A DNA stretch of 64,000 nt from Ryuthela nishihirai (Eukaryota > Arthropoda > Arachnida > Araneae > Heptathelidae), in contig JAWZYU010000011.1 of NCBI GenBank assembly GCA_038380435.1, positions 73,467,501-73,531,500 of the forward strand, given 5' to 3'. The notes below the pieces were generated by a model. It ran no database searches. It was not told where the DNA came from and saw nothing but the letters and a program-made list of their open reading frames with translations. This document shows positions 1 to 11,389 of the stretch, piece by piece. The stretch's first letter is position 1; every line of letters begins with the position of its first letter. Position numbers and translations under genes: made by a program.

Positions 1-335
1 GATGCTAAAGTGCTGGTTTATTAGTGGATGTGGAATACATCAAGCTTATTTTATTATTTATTATATTCCATTATCAATGTTTTGTAGTTGTGCTACCTCA
101 CTGGTTATGGTAATGGCTGGCTTACAACTTGTGGCTGTGGATATTTTTTTAACATCACATTAGGTTATATGTTGTGTTTTTTATTATTATTTCTCATTTT
201 TCAGTAAAAAAACATGAATCTTATATCGTTTCCTGAGAATGAACAATTATAGATACAGAAGTTAAAGATTTCCTTTGGAATGGGAATCAGTTCTCCAGCA
301 GTTTTGTCAAGGATGTTATAATTACCCTTCCCCAT

Positions 336-357
336 GCACACACACACACACACACAC
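336..357. repeat. (CA)n microsatellite
   Basis: About ten CA units inside repeat R1. A shorter CA tract occurs at about 6762-6777. Confidence 0.9.
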
Positions 358-1408
358 TTTCTCTGCTGTTATGCTGAGTGCATTTGTATCCTCCCCCTCC
401 CTCCCCCTCGCTCTAAGGATATTGCCATATATTTAGCTTTAATGCAGTTACTTTTTATCACTTCCCAAGCAGGGCCAATGCTATCTATTTTGCTACTCAG
501 AGAATACTTAGATTCTGCTGCCCCCTTCTCCAAGTCTGACTTTAGATATTAATGATTAATTTAGTGTCATTTTAGAAGCAATTGAAAATAATCTGTTTAA
601 AAATAGATTGTGCTGATTTCAGTCAACCCTTACTGCAGCTATAGCATTAGTTTATTGGCAAATTTGCCACCCCTAAAAAAATGCTTCCTGGTGCACATGG
701 GGTAGTACCACTCCTGTTGCCAAGATCCCTAAAATAAAACACCCAAAGAAAAAAAATTCATAATATTCAATTAAAAAAACTCCCAAGACACTTCATAAAC
801 AGGACAGAAACTCCCATGAATATGAGCAGTTCAAGTCACCTTGTGTAACATTGGCCCTTTCATAAAATTTGGAATTAAGTTTTTAATTTTGTATGTAATA
901 AGACATATTTCTGTGCTTGGTTGTTTTTTCTTTATCTAAATTTTATTTGTTTATTTGATTCTGGACAGTTGGCAAAACAACTTAGACTTTTCTCAAAGTA
1001 GAGTACTGAAAAAAAAATAATAAAAATGTAATTTTTTTGTTTCAAATAAAATTTTATTTTCTGTTGATTGATTTGATTTTGTGACATTTAGGACATAGAA
1101 GAATCCTAGAAGATATTCCTAGCATTTACAGGCCTTCTCATACAAGGACATGCCCTACTAAGACTGAAGTTACTGCTGACCACTGCCTCAGTTAGAACTA
1201 ACACAGCACACAAAGTGTGCAGTACTGGAACAGTAGCTAGCTGCTTACACTCTGCCAGTTAAGGTCAGTAAGGTTAAGATTCAGAAATAGCCTTTCTATT
1301 CTTATGCATCATAAATATTTTGGTGTATTAATTTTTTAAATAATTTTTATTTCTGTTGCCAGATGCATTTTTTTACTACATGACTCTGAAAGAACCTTAT
1401 TAAAATTG

Positions 1409-1490
1409 TTGGTGAGGTTGACTCAGTCAGTGGTGTGTCAGGCTTGTAATCTGATGTTCCCAGGTTCAAGTCCTGCCTGGACCAGCTGTA
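1409..1490 (+). repeat. SINE-A head fragment (tRNA-like part only)
   Basis: This resembles the first 80 bases of the SINE-A copies at 34225 and 42641: a 'ggctcagt' A-box region, 'gctTGTAATCTG', then a B box reading 'GGTTCAAGTCC'. The SINE body does not follow here. A body fragment starts only at about 2269, so either one SINE was split or two fragments inserted separately. Confidence 0.6.
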
Positions 1491-2089
1491 ACGCTCCAAA
1501 GATTATTAACTTTTAAAGTTGGACTTTTTGTCTGATGCAAATTATTCAAATTCCGGATAGCTTTATCGGGTGCTAGGCAATAATAACCTGCCAAATAAAG
1601 TTGAAATAGGTGTCGTTATGTATTTGTTTAGTGTCACTTATCGAGTAAGAATTCAAAAAGGATTGTCAAGTTTAAAGTTTAAATCTAATCAAAAATCAAT
1701 TAACGTTGCTCAAGAGAAAAATAGCAAAAATTCAAAAGTTTCTAAAACAAACAAAGTTTATTTCCAAAAAATTCAAAGAAATCAAACTCAATGGTAGAAT
1801 GCAAAAGTTGGAGTACTTACAACTCCTTCATCTACACCACATACTTCTCACTCCTACATCTCTACTCCACTTCTCACAACAACTCACTCTGTGACCCAAT
1901 GCCACCACTCTACTAACTCTCATTCTAACTCTGTGACCTAATGTCACTACTATAACAAGTGGTGTACAAAGCCGACACGTGTCAATTACACACCAGGAAA
2001 GACATTTGCATAATATGACAATCGCGTTAGCTATGATGCTAGAGGGGTCGTGTCCTACACGCGCTTTAGCGGTTAACAATCAAAAGGTC

Positions 2090-2111
2090 GGAGTTGCACA
2101 TGTGCAACTCC
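2090..2111. repeat. Perfect 22-bp palindrome
   Basis: The two 11-base halves, GGAGTTGCACA and its complement, abut with no loop. A looser related inverted pair lies at 1806-1826. Both are inside repeat R1. Function unknown. Confidence 0.8.
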
Positions 2112-2268
2112 TACAGCTCTGAAACAAGAATTGCGATGTCCAAAAAAATGAAACAATCCCCAAAATGATAAATATAATGTAAATAAAGTAAAAACTGGTT
2201 AAGGAAAAACTGGTAAAGTAAAAACTGGTTAAGGAAAAGTAAAAGTGAATGGGCGGACCATCACACAG

Positions 2269-2514
2269 CATTGAGATTTATCTCCGCAAAACTCCCCGCC
2301 CTGCCCTTGGTCAGTAGAGGAGTTGGGCAGTCAGATGAGATGTAAAGCTGTGGTTCTGTGTGCAGGAGCACCATTCCTTGATGGAAGACTACCATCTGTC
2401 TCTCAACAGCTGTCCAGTGGTCCCCTCTCCCAGCTCTCTCTGAGACTTTGGGATCCTTGTAACCTGGTCATTCTCATTGTGTGCAAAAAAACTACTACTC
2501 AGAGGTGAAATAAC
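2269..2514 (+). repeat. SINE-A body fragment, 5' truncated
   Basis: It matches the SINE-A body from 'TTGAGATTTATCTCCGC' through 'ACCATCTGTCTC' and 'CAACAGCTGT' to the tail 'GTGTGCAAAAAA...CTCAGAGGT'. Part of the middle is missing. It abuts the end of repeat R1. Confidence 0.75.
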
Positions 2515-2693
2515 CATGTATCTTCAATGTTAAATGAACATCAGTGTTTAACTATGTAAATATTTGTGGACAAATATAAAATAGTAAAAATGTTATTGAT
2601 GGAACCATTTGAACAAATTTAAATTTAAAATAAAAATGCTACATAATCCACAATTGACTGGAAATAGGTATCATTTAATACACTGCCTATTAA

Positions 2694-2880
2694 AATAACT
2701 TTTAATGTTCTCTGTCATTGAGTAATAAATTTTTGAAGCTTATCCTTCAAACTATTTGCATATTAAAAAGTTTTTAGGAGCAAACTCAGAAGCTTTTCAG
2801 AGCAAGGACACCACTCCGTCTTCAATGAAGTATGGTATTGTCACTACTTCTGCTAAGTCAACGAGTATATTTTCAAAAAT
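2694..2880 (+). mobile_element. Foldback MITE family F1, copy 1 (3' arm lost)
   Basis: The left arm ('TTCTCTGTCATTGAG', then 'CTTATCCTTCAAACTATTTG') and the middle ('AGAAGCTTTTC') match the copies at 24125-24280 and 58941-59152. The right arm is not recognisable. The end coordinate is approximate. Confidence 0.65.
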
Positions 2881-4383
2881 TTATTGACTTGTTACATCGA
2901 CTGCCACACTTTAGAAACTATGTGACCTGAATTTACCCAAGTTTCATCTTAATAGTAAATATTTCTTTTACTACCATGGTATGCTTTAATTTGCCATATA
3001 TAATCATCTCATTCAGTTAAAGCAACTTCATGTTTGCAAGTTGGAAATCTAAAGTCATATTTGTATAATGTTAGACTGGAATTGGGCAAAACAGAATCTG
3101 AGTTTATCGATATTAATACTTGTTTAAATTCAACAGTTCATTTCTGATAAAGAATGCTTAAACCTTTTTCCTGATAGCTGTCAAGACAAACTGATTACAC
3201 TTTTGTAAACACTTAATTGCTTGCTGTTACTTACTTGGAATGAAAAATATTGAACTCGAATCAATAGTTATTTGACAAAATAAGTTCTAAAGTTTTTTTT
3301 AACTTTTTTTTGAAACATGTATACTTTTAGAAATTTCACCTGCAGTTCCTTTTATTGCATTCCACACAATGTCTCAACATTCGATTTTAAACTTTATATG
3401 TATAATGACCTTATAAGCATTTTCTCTTGTTTGTACCATTTTGGCTGTGGAGATAACTGTATCCATCTTGTCTTCTTCAAGATTTGGAGGTTTTAGTTTC
3501 ATTTTGCTGTTCAAATTCGTAAATCACTTGATTACTACTAATTGAGTGCTAATAAAGTTAGAGTGCATCATCTAGCAGCCAAATAAAGTAAATTAAAGCT
3601 ATTTATCATGGCCATTGCTTTTTTCAAACCAATATACCAGAGAAATCTAATTTTTTTTACATGGACAAGTACATTTATGAGTGGTGATGAGATCTTTGGC
3701 CAATGGCAGAGAGCTGTTTTTTATATCAAGTCTCAAGTTAGGTGATACGGAGTATAGAGATAAATTGAAAATCTCATTCAATCTCTCTAAATCTGTTTTC
3801 TGCAATATTCATTTAATATTTAAAATAATACTGCAGCTGAAATATTTAACTGTAATTTTTGCTTGTCGTGAGTATTTTACCTCATGTAGTTAAAACACAA
3901 TTGTTCGTTAACATAAATGTAATAGTCAAAGTTTATGTATTACATTCATATTTTTTTTTAAGTTTTCATATTCTTTGGAGGTGGGAGATGTTTAGGATGA
4001 GTTTAATTGCAGCTTCTGCTGTTAAATATTTCAACTTCAATAACTTCTTAAATATTAAACTCGACAACTAGATAGATATTAATGAGGCATTCAATTTATG
4101 TCTGTGACATTTTTCTGTGAAAAGTTTATTTTCAAGAACTTTGAATGTGGCTTTTCATTCACATAACATCAAAGTATCCAGTTACTTTTTGTAATATAGT
4201 ATACATAAATAAATAAAAAACACAGAACATTAAAGTATGATCATAATAAAGGAATAAAATAAAAATTATGCCAATCAGGTTAGGAATCTAGAACACATCT
4301 ACCACTATTTACATTAATTCTTATGAGAAATTCATATCTGACTAATATGATTGCACCTTACACAATTTTTCTTAATAATGCAT

Positions 4384-4620
4384 ATATTGTGTTAGTTGGG
4401 GACTGGGCATACATATAACTGCTTTATTTTGTATGCTGGTGAGGAGTATAAGAAGGAGCAGACTAGCACTTTTTTTCAAGATTCAACTATAGTAAAGGAA
4501 CTCAGACAGCAATAAAAACTTTATTTTGAATTTTTTTGCAAGATTTCAAAACTTATTATATTGATAGTTCATACTTACCCCTTAAAACAGTTTTTTCTTT
4601 AATTCTGTGGAACTGGTGTA
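4384..4620 (+). repeat. Short dispersed repeat, pair with 6146-6230
   Basis: Both places contain 'GTTAGTTGG-GACTGGGC-TACATATAACT' followed by 'TTGATAGTTCATACTTACCCCTTAAAA'. The 4384 copy has about 130 extra bases between the two blocks. Class unknown. Confidence 0.55.
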
Positions 4621-5110
4621 ATAGAATTATTATTATTATTTAAAAAAAATTCTTGCTCCTGTGAGGGTCCAGGACTCTACAGCACCATTGCCAGTCTGCA
4701 CCTGGGTTAAGAGTAGACATTTACTGTGTTCCCTAATGGCCCAATGAAGTTGCTCATCCAATGAGGTGCAATTCGCAATGCATCTCAGCTACAAAATAGG
4801 ACAATGAAAAAAGCTGTAAATGCAAACATTTGCTATGGGTCTCTCTCTCTCTGACTCCCTCTCTTTAGGCTTTGGAGGAGCAGTCCTTCCACCCCCACCC
4901 CTTGAGACCCCTTGAGACTGGATTAATTTGCAAATAAATGGAGTCTTACAAGTTTGCCAAGTCTTTTGCCATGTCTTACAAGTTTGCTAATGATAGATGC
5001 AACTAACTTGGCAAATAAAAAGTCGCTAGGGCTAAAAATTGCCTAAAATAACGCCTATATGTTGACATAAAGGGAATGTTCATAGTGTTAATTTGAGGAG
5101 ATCTCGATCA

Positions 5111-5187
5111 GCGGCCGGTAGCTCAGTGGTCCAGAGCACCTGACATGTTATCAGGAGGTCGTGGGTTTGTATCCCACCCAGCTCAGA
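5111..5187 (+). repeat. tRNA-like SINE head
   Basis: An A-box-like 'GGTAGCTCAGTGGT' is followed about 35 bases later by a B-box-like 'GGGTTTGTATCCC'. There is no clean acceptor stem, so it is a tRNA-derived repeat and not a tRNA gene. Related heads lie at 59491 and, more decayed, at about 40325 and 27665. Confidence 0.65.
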
Positions 5188-5622
5188 CAATTTTTCCTCT
5201 AAAATTGAAATCGACATCAAAAAGTGTCTATTTATTACTGGATTATTTCTCAAAAATTAAAATTTCCAATAAATTTGTAATACTTTAAAAATCTCCTTCA
5301 AATATTTAATATATTAAAATCATATTACAATTTTTGTATTGAAAATTACACTAATGCTTAATAATATAGCAAATAAATTTAAACTGAGAATATAAGATTA
5401 TCAGTTTAGGTAACTGACTTTTGTAAATAGCTATATTTTGTTTACAGCTGGCAATAATAGTGGTCTATTTGTAAGATTTCCTAAAGTCTCAACTTTCACA
5501 CTGCCCTAAATTTCGTACACTAAAATTTTCAGCTAAGAAATATTATATGAATGTAAAGATATTACCTTTAAGTCATTTCAGTATACTAGCTGTCTATTTG
5601 CTCAGATTTTTTTTTCCCCTAG

Positions 5623-5701
5623 GTATTCTGGGTATGGATTACAAATTCTATTATTCACTCTATCTTGCTATTTTGGCTTACTTATTTAAGCATGGAACAA
5701 G
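5623..5701 (+). CDS. ATP8A: Exon of ATP8A-type P4-ATPase (M7)
   Basis: The exon is bounded by a pyrimidine tract plus AG at 5621-5622 and the donor GGTGAGT at 5702. It encodes VFWVWITNSIIHSILLFW and then a short polar stretch. This aligns with the seventh transmembrane helix of vertebrate ATP8A1/ATP8A2 flippases, recalled as VFWGHCINALVHSLILFW. These P4-ATPases move phosphatidylserine and phosphatidylethanolamine to the cytosolic leaflet using ATP. The exon is 79 bases long and leaves one base (G), completed by the first two bases of the exon at 24626 to give Asp. The upstream exon is not in the window. The join and reading are seen in the sequence. The family assignment rests on remembered ATP8A sequence and on four further exons matching in order. 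Confidence 0.85.
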
Positions 5702-6514
5702 GTGAGTTATTAAAAGTTAATTGATTTATGTTTTTAATAGATTAAAACTATATGGGTACATTACTTTGTATCGGAATATTATTACATACTTTATTAGGAT
5801 CATTAATCTTAATTTCATATATGTACTACCAGTTGGTGTATTTGGTCTTGCATTTGCAAATAAATTTAATAGGATATTCAAATTATATTTTCTTAAGGTA
5901 TGCTGTATAGAGTATGTGAGATTATAAATAATAGGTAAAACTATTGTATATTGTAAGGGAATTCTGTCAGATTGAGAGGCAGATTTGAGAACTTTGGTTA
6001 ATTTTTTATTTGATGGTTCTATGAATTTCATCTGTCTATGCTACATTGTGCCCTGCATTTAATCCATTGTATAAATACGTTTAATTTCCAATGCCGGAAA
6101 ATCAGGAGCAGAGCTGTATTGATAGGCATGATAGAAATCTATCATGTTAGTTGGAGACTGGGCGTACATATAACTACTCTTTTTTATTCTGTTGATAGTT
6201 CATACTTACCCCTTAAAATAATTTGCTATTTTTTATGTCCATATGAATGATTAGAGTTTGTTGATCTAAAATTTGGTAGATATGTAGGTTTAGGTAAACT
6301 ATGGGTACCCATTTATTGTTTTGTCTTTGAATTAATATATCAAAATATGGATTTTTTTTTTTTATTTTCTTCAGATTCTTGCTTAAATTTTATAGTGGTA
6401 AATATTAAAAGTTGGCCATAGCATACTCTACTCAGAAAATTAAAAAGTCATCTGTGTAATTAATATACAAAGCAAGTTTATATATACATTTTGCTAATGC
6501 TGTTGTTTCTGTGT

Positions 6515-6740
6515 GGTGCTTTACAGCATCTGCATGAGGCCAGAGATGGAGTATCCCATTGGGACACCCTCTGTTTGGGCTCTTATGCATTGCTTGTAAT
6601 CAGCTTATGGAGTTAGTATGAGGCAGTTGCAGTGCTTCATGTAAACTATTGTGGGGCCATGGGCTTGGAAACCTCCTGACCCTCTCTCTTAGGACTGTCT
6701 CGCACAAATTAATCAAAGTTTTCAACACTCTCAAACTGAA
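6515..6740 (+). repeat. Dispersed repeat fragment, related to 46940-47070 in reverse
   Basis: 'TATCCCATTGGGACACCCTC' with 'GCATGAGGCCAGAGA' just before it has an inverted counterpart around 46990-47040 ('GGGTGTCCCAATGGGAT', then 'CTCTGGACTCATG'). Higher GC than its surroundings. Class unknown. Confidence 0.5.
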
Positions 6741-7101
6741 AGAGATTTTAACTACCCCCCCCCACACACACACACACTTACAATATACAGTAGCTTTCCT
6801 CTTTATTCATAATCTCACATACTCTGTATCATACATATCTTACAGAAATGTAATTTGAGTTTCCCATCTATATTACATCTGGTATAAAACATTTAGTTTT
6901 AAACGATAGAGACCAAATACTGATTGGAGTTGCATAACTGCATCCAAAATTTAAGTATTTACATACAGTAAAATATGCCAAATGAATATAGAATTGTATT
7001 TGGTGATATTGGAGGTTTTTAATTAATTTTATTTCTTGATGTGCAGATTTATCAGTATATTATTAAGACAAAAAATAAGGGGAGAAAAAATCGAAAAGTG
7101 C

Positions 7102-7326
7102 TCATTCTAAATTATAGGTGAGCACTTTGCATTTAGATATGAATGGTCTAAAAGGAAATCCTTGCTTATGCAATTTCATTTTGACAACAAGTTGTGGTAA
7201 TGCTGAATACATTGGAGCAATGCATGCTTTAGCTAATGATCTTGACAGAAAAGGATCATTCCATAATTTACTTAATTTAGCTAATACTAGGGATATAGGG
7301 TCGTCTTTTAACTCTGTACATTTCAT
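7102..7326 (-). pseudogene. Penelope-like reverse transcriptase fragment
   Basis: The minus-strand reading has HKQGFPFRPFISK followed by LTYNLE. This resembles the start of the Penelope-type RT domain, where family members read like a 'LPKxHK..xPLRPIVS...TYNL' signature. The fragment is 74 codons with no flanking domains, so it is a relic. It abuts hAT-1, which lies about 160 bases away. The match is a recalled motif, and a profile search would settle it. Confidence 0.5.
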
Positions 7327-7483
7327 TTCAGTTAATGTACTATTAATTTTATTGTTAAATTCAGATTTATTGAATAAAACTATTTGATCATATCTTTTAG
7401 AGCGATTTTATATTCTGGATATCTTCAAATTAAAATGTTTACATCATTTTGTTTATTGCCAGGTAACATATTTTGTTTAAGAA

Positions 7484-9839
7484 CAGCGTGGTCCAACCTG
7501 TGGCCCTTGTATTTATTTGGGTGGCTCTCTTCTACAGCTTTCATTAATAGAAGATAAACCAATAGCATAATTTTAAAATTGGGGGTATTGGGTAGATAAG
7601 TAAATCTTTTCTGCAAGTTCTATAGTCTCCATTAGATGGCAGTACAAAATAATATTTTTCTCTTCCTAGAAATGGCAGTATCTTGCAACAGTTATGTCTG
7701 TTTTTGCATTTAAACCACGGCCAACTCGATACCACTTTTCATTCTTCCAAAGACGTTTTGACTCAGTATTCTTTTGAAGCATGGTTATTGTATCGAGTTG
7801 ACTATGCTTTAATGGCTTTTCATTGTAATTCAAAATGTCGGAACCAAAGAAACACTGCATTGCAGAAGAAAAACAACAATTTCAGTCTAAGTGGCAAGAA
7901 AGCTACTTTTTTGTTGAACATAACAGTAAACCACAATGTGTTATTTGTTCGCAAGTTTTAAGTGTTTCAAAGGAATACAATGTAAGCAGACACTATACTA
8001 GTCTGCATAAAGCAAAATATGATAAATACCAAGGAGCTACAAGGAGTAGTGTGTTTAGTGATTTGAAGCAGAATCTAACTAAGCAGAAGAATATTTTTCA
8101 ACTGTCAGCAAACACTATGGGTTTGACAGCTTCTTATGAGGTATGTTTAGAGCTAGTAAAAAGCAAAAAATCTTTCAGAGATGGCGAGCTCATTAAAAGA
8201 TGTGCTGTGAAAATGGCATCTGCCTTTGGAGACAATAAGATGGTTAAAAACTTTGAAACGGTTTCCTTGTCCCATCAGACAGTACATAAATAGAAGAGTT
8301 AATGAAATGAGAAGTGAAGTTTCAGCTACTCTCCATGATATTATGAACAATTGTGAATGCTACTCCCTAGCGCTAGACAAGAGCACAGATATAACTGATA
8401 TCAGTCAGTTTCTTATTTTTGTCAGAACAATAAACTCTGAATTTGAAATTCACGAAGAACTCTTGAAACTACATCCATTAGAAACCAGCACCAAAGGTAT
8501 TGACATATTTAATGCATTGAATAGTACAGTTTCTCAATTTGGAGGCTTTGGGAAATGCTCTGGCATTGCAACAGTTGGAGCTAAAGCAATGGTTGGCCAT
8601 AAAACTGGATTAGTAGGACTTGTCAAAGAAAAAGGAATAAATTGCTTGTTCTTTCATTGCATTATCCATCAGGAGGCCCTCTGTGGAAAAATTATAAGAA
8701 TCAGTGATACTATGACAACAGTTGTAAATAGTGTAAATTTAATAAGGGGAGGGGAGGCAAGAAACTCAAAGACAGAGTATTTATTGCATTCTTGGGTGCT
8801 TTGGATGGTGGCATTTCATTGAATTGTGAAATGCGCTGGCTTAGTGCTGGAAATTGTCTGCAACAGTTTTTTTGGGTTAAGGAATGAAATTTTTGCCTTT
8901 CTCAGGAATGAAAATATTGAAAATGAATATGTAGATAAGCTTAAAAACAAGAAATTCATACAAACACTTGCCTTCCTGACTGATTTAACATGTTATCTGA
9001 ATGCTTTAAATCTGAAATTGCAAGGTAGAAAAGAAAATATCTCTCAGCTTTTTGGACATATTGAAGGATTCCATAGGAAACTTGTAATGCAAAATGCGTT
9101 AAAAGCAAATAATACAGCACACTTCCCATCTTGCCAGCATTTGAAGGAAGAAGAAAATGAAACAAATTTGAGTGAATTTCATGAAATAATATGTGATATA
9201 AAGGAAGAGTTCCAGACAAGATTCAAAGATTTTGATGCCCTGAAGCCAAAACTTTCACTATCTAACAACCCCATGGAAACTGAAGTGAGCCAGCAACCCT
9301 CTGACCTTCAAATGGAGATTTGTGATCTTCAGGCAGATCCATTCTTCCAAGTCGAAAAATGTTATATTCCTGAGGACTTCTGGAGACTCTTAACAAAAGA
9401 CCATTTTCCCAGATTACATAAATTTTTAGTTGAAATACTATCATTATTTGGCAGTACATATGTGTGAAAGTGCTTTTTCAGCTTTAAAAGCTATTAAATC
9501 AAAAACTAGAAATCGCATTGAAAGTGCTTCACTGGAATCCTGTCGTGAGACTTTCCTTGACAGAACTTAAAGTAGATATTGAGAAACTTGCTTCAGAAAA
9601 GCAGTGCCAATCCTCACATTAATTTTCCTAATTACCATGGTGCTGCACAATGAGTAAATTCTTTGAAGTTTTATTGAATGTTTTATATTAAATTACTTGT
9701 CTGCTTGTTAAACTTGTATGTTATATTTGTATCTAAATATATTTTTTTTTCCAACAAATATGTTGTAGAAGTGGTGGCCCACACTTCCTTACACTATGTT
9801 CTGTTTGGCCATCAGGCAATGAAAGGTTGGACCACACTG
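7484..9839 (+). mobile_element. hAT-1: near-complete hAT transposon
   Basis: Ends are CAGCGTGGTCCAACCTGTGG at 7484 and the inverse ...GGTTGGACCACACTG ending at 9839, typical hAT termini. The flanking octamers TTTAAGAA and TTTTAGAT agree at 6 of 8 bases, as expected for a decayed 8-bp target duplication. Length 2356 bp, carrying one broken transposase on the + strand. Confidence 0.85.
7835..9600 (+). pseudogene. hAT-1 transposase, BED-finger type, broken
   Basis: The frame-2 segment 7835-8293 starts MSEPKKHC and carries a BED-like zinc finger (CVICSQ...SRHYTSLH). It continues in another frame from about 8280 (RRVNEMRSEVSATLHDI, then LALDKSTDITDISQFLIF, a catalytic-domain segment seen in GTF2IRD2-like and ZBED-like hAT proteins). 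A TGA at 8820 interrupts that frame. A further shift near 9460 leads to the C-terminal dimerisation region CESAFSALKAIKSKTRNRIE. At least two frameshifts and one stop make it non-functional. The order BED finger, catalytic core, hAT dimerisation domain is complete, so this was once a full autonomous copy. Confidence 0.85.
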
Positions 9840-10046
9840 TTTTAGATGATTAATAAATTGGATAATTTCAAACAGGTTTTTCCATTTCATGAGCCTTATG
9901 GATAATTTGTTCTGAAGAGTGATTTGATTCAATGAACAAATTGATTGTTCATTGAATGGTGAATATGCAAATTTTACACCTTAATTAAGTGCAGCAGTCT
10001 GATTAGCATTTGAATTTATAGTAAATAGGCAAATGTGAAAGAAACC

Positions 10047-10130
10047 ACCCTTATCTGCCTCCTGGACTCGAACTCAGGATCTCCTGGTTGCGTGCCAGTT
10101 GCTGTACTATTTGAGCTAAGGCAGGGGGAA
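10047..10130 (-). repeat. tRNA-like SINE head
   Basis: On the minus strand it reads 'CCTTAGCTCAAATAG' (A-box position) and 'GAGTTCGAGTCC' (B box), spaced as in a tRNA. It sits in a repeat-rich stretch and continues into non-tRNA sequence on both sides. Confidence 0.65.
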
Positions 10131-10278
10131 TTCACACTTGCTTATGAAAAGTTGTGATAGTTATGCTGTGAAGCTTTTACCATGTGATTCTAAGTGTCGG
10201 GCACTCATGCACTATTTATACCGATGAGAATCAAGCTTTTATAACCACATTACCAGCTTTTTGGACATATCTTATATA

Positions 10279-10336
10279 AGCTTCGATGCTGAGCATCTGA
10301 ATACTTTCAGTTATTCAGATGCTCAGCATCGAAGCT
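10279..10336. repeat. Perfect inverted repeat, 24-bp arms
   Basis: Arms AGCTTCGATGCTGAGCATCT... at 10279-10302 and the exact complement at 10313-10336, with a 10-base loop. Each arm also contains the small palindrome GATGCTGAGCATC. Isolated; function unknown. Confidence 0.85.
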
Positions 10337-10512
10337 CTGGCTGGAAATAACCACTCCACCATAAGCTAGCAACCAATTTGATAGGAAGGAATAAAGCTCA
10401 CTACAGTGCTATTCATTTGTAGTAATTAGGCAAGTGTGAAAAATTCACCTATATAATAGCACACTACATTTACTTTTTATTTACTGCATTGGCAGTTTTG
10501 CAAAAATACATT

Positions 10513-10740
10513 ACCTAAGACATAGGTGACAATCACAGCGTTACCTGGGTGACATTTTGACGTCAATTTATCAATAAATATTTTGTGGAAAAAATTTCGA
10601 CGACATACGGGACATGATATTATGATCTTCATAAACATTCCAGAGTATTCTTACTGATTGAACTAATGCCAGCTCATCCTTTTTCCTCTAAGACTTTAAA
10701 CTTTTTTCACCGATGATTTTCGGCACCAACCATTGGTAAG
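10513..10740 (-). repeat. tRNA-derived element, family T1, minus copy
   Basis: It shares 'ATTTATCAATAAATATTTTGTGGAAAAAATTTCG' in two adjoining blocks and the tRNA-like 'GAACTAATGCCAGCTC' with the copies at 13943-14335 and 47108-47235, in reverse orientation. The B-box region has been deleted or altered here. Confidence 0.6.
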
Positions 10741-11389
10741 AATTTTATTAAATCAGAAAATATAATAGCAATTTCTCTTATGCAATTCCAATTAAATTAC
10801 ATGAAAAATTTTAATTTTTAATATAAATAGAATATGATATAATATGTAATACAGATATCACACCTTTACTCCGGCATGGAAATTAAACCTCCATGATTGT
10901 AACTTTAAGATTAGCTTTCATAACTGCCACTAGGGGTATAATGCCAATTAAACCAATCCATTGGGCACTGACGATGTTACATGACTCAATAGTGAAATGC
11001 ATTGTAACTTTTAAATATGAATTTAAACTGTTTTTAACTTTTTAAATCTGCCTTATTATTCACAACTTTATCACCTATTAAAGTCTGCATTGTATGGTGG
11101 TGTTCCAAAGCAAGTCTTCACATTATGAACCATTGTCAATACTGCAGAATAATCGGGGGTGGATCATCCATTAGGCCACCTGAGGCACTACCCCACCAGA
11201 AATAATTACAAAAATAGTAAATGAATTTCAAATTTAATATTCATTATTTGTCATATCTAAATCAACATAATATCATCTTTATATTCATTCTGTGATCATT
11301 ATTTGGCAAGTTATGTAGACAATCACAGCATTAACTTTTTGAATCAGCCCTATGTCATCTGCTTCAGTTTATGCAATCATTTGACACAT

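Larger units (their letters stand above)
1..2268 (+). repeat. Unclassified dispersed repeat R1, copy 1 (left end outside window)
   Basis: This stretch is a diverged copy of 32500-34890. Matching blocks occur in the same order: the segment near 130-300 against 32550-32710, the block near 800-840 against 32990-33030, 960-1010 against 33445-33490, 1330-1410 against 33600-33690, and 1920-2260 against 34630-34880. No ORF of known type is visible. The two copies differ by insertions: a SINE head at 1409 in this one and a whole SINE at 34225 in the other. It could be an old non-coding transposon or a segmental duplication. I do not recognise it. Confidence 0.6.
2515..5110. other. AT-rich sequence upstream of the first recognised exon, no gene seen
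   Basis: No supported coding region. It contains a MITE copy (2694-2880), a short repeat near 4384-4620 shared with 6146-6230, and a (TC)n tract near 4842. If the flippase gene extends upstream as expected, this is intron. The exon preceding 5623 (the end of the P domain and M5-M6) was not found here. Confidence 0.5.

Noticed and set aside
334..552. 72-codon ORF starting MHTHTHTHF
   Set aside because: Its start is the CA microsatellite and the rest has no recognisable feature.
5726..6031. 101-codon minus-strand ORF
   Set aside because: Lys/Asn/Ile/Tyr-rich, no domain, in AT-rich intron next to the exon. Expected by chance at this base composition.
7118..7387. Plus-strand ORF of 89 codons with MSTLHLDMNGLKGNP
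   Set aside because: It is the shadow of the minus-strand Penelope RT fragment, which carries recognisable motifs.
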